Positions 60,752 to 64,000 of a stretch of 64,000 nt of DNA are shown in pieces; the stretch's first letter is position 1; each line of letters begins with the position of its first letter. The notes beneath the pieces were generated by a model that saw only the letters and a program-made list of their open reading frames with translations, had not been told where the DNA came from and did no database searches. Position numbers and translations under genes: made by a program. Source of the DNA: an uncultured Clostridia bacterium (GTDB lineage: Bacteria; Bacillota; Clostridia; Monoglobales; Monoglobaceae); assembly GCA_910580105.1 (NCBI GenBank), contig CAJTWN010000001.1, forward strand, positions 1 through 64,000. Direction: 5' to 3'.

Positions 60752-61945
60752 ATGAAGAAAACTTTATTGTTTTTGTTTGCAGTTATTCTATTCTGCAGCG
60801 GTTCGCTGACGAGTAGTGCAGCGGAAGCAGAGAAAAGCGAAAAGATACAGGAACGAAAAAATATTTTGGTTGTTTATTTTTCCTGTACGGGGACGACAAA
60901 AGAGATTGCAGAGCATATTCATCAAATGTTGCATTCGGATATTTACCGGATTGAACCAGTGGAACCCTATACATCAGAGGACTTAAATTATAATCTTTCG
61001 ACATCAAGGGCAAACAGAGAACAAAATGATGTGGGCGCCAGACCGGCAATAGTCGGGACAATAGACAATATTGAACAATATGACAGTATTTTTCTTGGAT
61101 ACCCGATATGGTGGGGACGGGCGCCGAAAATTATCTCTACATTTTTGGAAAGTTATGATTTTTCCGGGAAGACAATCGTTCCTTTCTGTACTTCCGGCGG
61201 CAGTGGTATAGATGGAAGTGAAGCTGAACTTCATACCCTTGCACAAAGCGCAAAATGGCTTGACGGAAGGCGTTTTTCCGGCGGAAGTTCGGAAGAGGCG
61301 GTGAAGTCTTGGCTGGATACAATTGAACTTCCGGAGTTGACGCCCGATGCAGTTCCGGAAATATATTTTGAAAATGAAGTTGTAACAGTGGATAATGTGC
61401 CCGAAAATGCGACCCTGATATTCGCTTTTTATCAGAAAGGTGTGTTAATTCATGTGGAAACGAAAAAGGGAAATGGAACGATAAGTGAAAATATTTCTGA
61501 TCAAGCTTTGGATGCGGACATGATGAAAGCTTTTTTATGGGATATGACCTCCATAAGGCCTTTGTGCAATGGCATAGCTGTCCAAAGGAAGAAAAGTACA
61601 CCTATGCAGATAAAAGTGGTTTCGGGTACATATGAGGTTGTATATGAATTAAATGATAGCCGTGCCGCCAAAGAACTGTATGCACAGCTTCCTTTGTCTT
61701 TGGAAGTGGAAAATTACGGCAGAAACGAAAAGATATTTTATCCGCCTGAAAAGTTAGATACCGCCGATACCCCACTGGCTGCGGCCGGAAAAGGAACTTT
61801 GGCATATTATGCTCCGTGGGGGGATGTGGTTATGTTTTATGATCATTATGAGGCGGGAAATGGCTTATTTGCACTTGGCAAAGTCATTTCAGGCGAAGAG
61901 AATATTGAAAAGCTGAACGGAACAGTTACGATTACAGTTTACTGA
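60752..61945 (+). CDS. Exported flavodoxin fused to cyclophilin-like domain
   Basis: 397 residues. Signal peptide (LLFLFAVILFCSGSLTSSAA), then a flavodoxin domain (ILVVYFSCTGTTKEIAEHI FMN loop; FLGYPIWWGRAPKIISTFL; PFCTSGGSGIDGSE), a linker domain (about residues 205-280), and a C-terminal cyclophilin-like fold of about 115 residues (MQIKVVSGTYEVVYELNDSR, LAYYAPWGDVVMFYDH). Flavodoxins normally act inside the cell, so an exported one is notable; extracellular flavin electron transfer or quinone reduction are possibilities. GAGGAGG lies before the ATG. Confidence 0.85.
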   Translation: MKKTLLFLFAVILFCSGSLTSSAAEAEKSEKIQERKNILVVYFSCTGTTKEIAEHIHQMLHSDIYRIEPVEPYTSEDLNYNLSTSRANREQNDVGARPAIVGTIDNIEQYDSIFLGYPIWWGRAPKIISTFLESYDFSGKTIVPFCTSGGSGIDGSEAELHTLAQSAKWLDGRRFSGGSSEEAVKSWLDTIELPELTPDAVPEIYFENEVVTVDNVPENATLIFAFYQKGVLIHVETKKGNGTISENISDQALDADMMKAFLWDMTSIRPLCNGIAVQRKKSTPMQIKVVSGTYEVVYELNDSRAAKELYAQLPLSLEVENYGRNEKIFYPPEKLDTADTPLAAAGKGTLAYYAPWGDVVMFYDHYEAGNGLFALGKVISGEENIEKLNGTVTITVY

Positions 61946-62275
61946 GATAAGAAATATAAATGTGATGATTAATATGTTTATTATTAAAATATAATGATGG
62001 CGCATTTGCTCGGCAGAGCTGTGAAAGTAAGATTTTGATCATGCGGAATATGTCGGTGAAGGTGTTAGAAAAACCCTGATAATCAGAATGCTAAGATTGA
62101 AATTGTATGGTACTCCTGTGTCAAAAAATGAAGTTGATTGTCGCATCCCATGCGGGATGTGTGGATTGGAATACAGTTTTTTTCGGATTTTCTGCATTTG
62201 ATATATATGTCGTATCCTGCGAAGAATGGCAGGATAGAGGGGAAATAAAAGGCAAAGGTAGAAAGGAGGATGTAT
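61946..62275. other. 330-bp gap, nothing clear
   Basis: AT-rich with a small hairpin GCATCCC/GGGATGT (62143-62160). No promoter of good quality and no gene were seen. A frame at 62107-62385 overlaps the next gene and looks random. Confidence 0.5.
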
Positions 62276-62761
62276 ATGAAAAAAGCAATTATAATGTGTA
62301 TGATTGTTATATGTTTAATGTTTGGAATGATTGGATGTGGTGTGCAGGCCGATACGGAGAATATGACGGATATTTTTACTCTTGAGATGCAGATAGGAAG
62401 TCCGGTAATGACCATAGACGGAGAAAAAATGAGCATAGATGAGGAGCGGGGAACAGCTCCTGTTGTAATGAATGGTCGGACACTTCTGCCTGTTCGTGCT
62501 GTGATTGAGGCAATGGGCGGCGCAGTGTATTGGGAGGAAGACACGCAAAATGTGATTATCGCATTGGAGGAAACGGTTATTATATTGACCATTGATGCAG
62601 CATCAGCGTTTGTGAATACAGAAGAAAAAACGCTGGATATTACGCCGTGCATTATAAATAACAGAACAATGCTGCCAATACGATTTATTTCAGAAAATCT
62701 TGGTTATCGGGTGCAATGGATAGAGGAAGAACAAAAGATAATTATAGCAAAGGAAATATGA
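62276..62761 (+). CDS. Lipoprotein-like copper amine oxidase N-domain (stalk) protein
   Basis: 161 residues. The N-terminal helix IIMCMIVICLMFGMIGCG ends in a lipobox-like MIGC, so it may be lipid-anchored; the box is not perfect. The rest is one Cu_amine_oxidN1 stalk domain with its two repeats: RTLLPVRAVIEAMGGAVYWE and RTMLPIRFISENLGYRVQWI. ATG 62276 is 6 nt behind AAAGGAGG; another ATG at 62270 touches that site. Related to the C-terminal domain of the secreted protein at 35918-37267. Confidence 0.8.
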   Translation: MKKAIIMCMIVICLMFGMIGCGVQADTENMTDIFTLEMQIGSPVMTIDGEKMSIDEERGTAPVVMNGRTLLPVRAVIEAMGGAVYWEEDTQNVIIALEETVIILTIDAASAFVNTEEKTLDITPCIINNRTMLPIRFISENLGYRVQWIEEEQKIIIAKEI

Positions 62762-62824
62762 AAGTGAAACGATGCCTAACGCTTTGTATGTATAGGAAAA
62801 TGGAGTAAAAGAAATGTAAATTAT

Positions 62825-62866
62825 GCCGTACAGATTGCTTGCTGCGAAAGGTGCGGCTTTTTCTTT
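62825..62866 (+). terminator. Terminator after stalk lipoprotein gene
   Basis: GCCGTAC (62825-62831) pairs with GTGCGGC (62851-62857) followed by TTTTTCTTT. Confidence 0.65.
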
Positions 62867-62885
62867 ATAAGAAATAAAATAGGTA

Positions 62886-62914
62886 TTGTATCTTAAAAAT
62901 TAATATGGTATAAT
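62886..62914 (+). promoter_or_regulatory. Promoter of the GGDEF protein gene
   Basis: TTGTAT (62886-62891), a 17-bp spacer and perfect TATAAT (62909-62914), 41 nt before the GTG start. Confidence 0.65.
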
Positions 62915-62954
62915 TCACGTATATATATCTTGTTTTGTATGGAGAAAAGTAATT

Positions 62955-64000
62955 GTGAGTATAAAAAAAAGAGAAGATGATATTAAAATGAAGCCTTTCT
63001 ATTCCGTCTGGGCCCCAATCGGTATCGTATCCTTTATTTTGATAATTGTTATTGCAATTATGCTTTGGAACACATCTGGGCTGAAAACAGTATTGGAAAA
63101 TCATACGGATAGTTATGTGAAGGAAGTTTCCTATCAGCTGACCGGTGAGATTTCTGCCCGTCTGCAGGCAAATAAAGCAATGCTGGAACAGTTGGCAGAT
63201 GCAATGCCCCATTTGTTTGAAGACGAAAATGTTGAGGAGTATTTGAAGATAAAAAAGGAAGAAACGGTCTTTGATGGTTTGATTGTCATTGATAAGGATA
63301 AAAATTACATATCCTCTGATGCAGTCATTCCGGATTTAAAAGATTTTCCTGAGATTGCGGCATCCTTTGAAGGTGCATCAGAATTGACCTATGTTGAAGG
63401 GCAGAGTCTGTTGTTTACCACGCCGATTTATTTTAATGATCAAGTTGAGGGAGTTTTGGCGGGGATACGTGATAAAGAGAATATGCAGAAATTGATTCAA
63501 CCACATAGTTTCAGTGGAAGTGGATTGTCTTGTATCATTGACAGTACAGGCCAGGTTGTTATCTCTGCGACAGATCATAAACCGTTTTTGCAGTTGGAGG
63601 ATATATTCAAAAGGGGAGATAAACAGGAAACAATTGAATCAATCGTCAAGATGCAGGAAGATATCATTCATATGGAATCCGGTGCCTTTCATTTTACGGC
63701 GTCGGATAATTCTCGTTTGATTATGGCTTATCATCCCCTTGGTGTTCAGGATTGGGTGTTGCTGACTCTGGTTCCGGCAAACTTGATTTCCGGTGAAACT
63801 GATGAATATGTTTTAAAAATGTTTTTAATTATGAGTGGGCTGATTGCAGTTTTTTTCATGTTTTTGGTTATCATTCTTCGATTTTATCGTAAAAACAGAA
63901 AATGGCTGGAAAAAATTGCTTTTACCGATCCGTTGACGGGTGGGTTAAACAATGCAGCATTTAAGGTAAAATATCAAAATTTGGTTGAATTGATGAAACC
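62955..64000 (+). CDS. Membrane sensor diguanylate cyclase, 3' end outside window
   Basis: 348 codons are visible and the frame stays open to the window end. A first membrane helix (IGIVSFILIIVIAIMLW), an extracellular dCache-like sensor of about 240 residues (FDGLIVIDKDKNYISSD, SLLFTTPIYFNDQVEGVLAG, LSCIIDSTGQVVISA), a second helix (FLIMSGLIAVFFMFLVIIL) and the opening of a GGDEF domain (IAFTDPLTGGLNNAAFKVKY). The active-site GGDEF itself is cut off, so cyclase activity cannot be judged. GTG 62955 lies 10 nt behind GGAG; ATG 62988 is the alternative. Confidence 0.88.
   Translation, partial: MSIKKREDDIKMKPFYSVWAPIGIVSFILIIVIAIMLWNTSGLKTVLENHTDSYVKEVSYQLTGEISARLQANKAMLEQLADAMPHLFEDENVEEYLKIKKEETVFDGLIVIDKDKNYISSDAVIPDLKDFPEIAASFEGASELTYVEGQSLLFTTPIYFNDQVEGVLAGIRDKENMQKLIQPHSFSGSGLSCIIDSTGQVVISATDHKPFLQLEDIFKRGDKQETIESIVKMQEDIIHMESGAFHFTASDNSRLIMAYHPLGVQDWVLLTLVPANLISGETDEYVLKMFLIMSGLIAVFFMFLVIILRFYRKNRKWLEKIAFTDPLTGGLNNAAFKVKYQNLVELMK

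Noticed and set aside
62107..62385. 92-codon plus-strand frame overlapping the stalk lipoprotein gene
   Set aside because: It overlaps a well-supported gene and its ribosome site in another frame; Trp/Cys/Tyr-rich translation looks random.

Overview
The window looks like chromosomal DNA of a low-to-mid GC Firmicute of class Clostridia, probably an anaerobe from a gut-like habitat. This rests on AGGAGG-type ribosome binding sites with frequent GTG/TTG starts, dense sigma-A type promoters, and the gene set: MreBCD/PBP2 next to MinD and methylglyoxal synthase, ZapA-U32 peptidase-dUTPase-Maf, NfnAB with NADP-glutamate dehydrogenase, plant-glycan glycosidases, and LytTR/GHKL regulation. No rRNA, tRNA, CRISPR array, intact insertion sequence or prophage was recognised. 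The genus cannot be named from sequence alone.

Layout. (1) 1-8764: a flavoprotein (-), a GH38 alpha-mannosidase (+), a DUF2325 protein behind a 42-bp perfect palindrome, an EamA permease, and a GH3 glycosidase (-). (2) 8927-12385: a glycerol-phosphate operon with glycerol-1-phosphate dehydrogenase, glycerophosphodiesterase, a NagD/AraL-like HAD phosphatase and a small P-loop kinase. (3) 12471-16842: redox and nitrogen genes nfnA-nfnB-gdhA, then an ADP-ribose NUDIX hydrolase. (4) 16896-27212: housekeeping and cell shape: zapA, U32 peptidase, dut, maf, mreB, mreC, mreD, PBP2, minD, mgsA. minC and minE are missing from their usual places. (5) 27779-35743: small regulators and small unknown proteins, an FAD oxidoreductase with a divergent AraC regulator, a membrane Ser/Thr kinase, an orphan response regulator with a degenerate receiver pocket, and a low-molecular-weight phosphatase. 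(6) 35918-37267: a secreted stalk-domain protein, then a GC-richer non-coding block.

(7) 37797-60150 is the most notable region. A LytTR response regulator and a 7TM-type GHKL sensor kinase run leftward; the kinase is split into two ORFs at an A10 tract. A run of 12 rightward genes diverges from them. Four genes make an unusual dTDP-sugar: NDP-hexose 2,3-dehydratase, Gfo/Idh 3-ketoreductase, rmlA and rmlB. Next come a 2381-residue secreted BspA-like repeat protein, a membrane-anchored cadherin-like protein, a polytopic GT-C-like protein, a GtrB/ArnC-type GT2, an ATP-grasp/epimerase fusion, a WecE-type sugar 4-aminotransferase, and two half-size DMT proteins resembling the ArnE/ArnF flippase pair. 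Read together, this is a candidate pathway that makes a 4-amino-2,4,6-trideoxyhexose (possibly acylated), loads it on undecaprenyl phosphate, flips it and attaches it outside the cell. The co-encoded giant surface protein is a possible acceptor, and LytTR-like direct repeats precede the first promoter. The enzyme families are recognised; the assembled pathway is inference.

(8) 60752-64000: an exported flavodoxin fused to a cyclophilin-like domain, a lipoprotein-like stalk-domain protein, and the 5' part of a membrane GGDEF protein cut by the window end.
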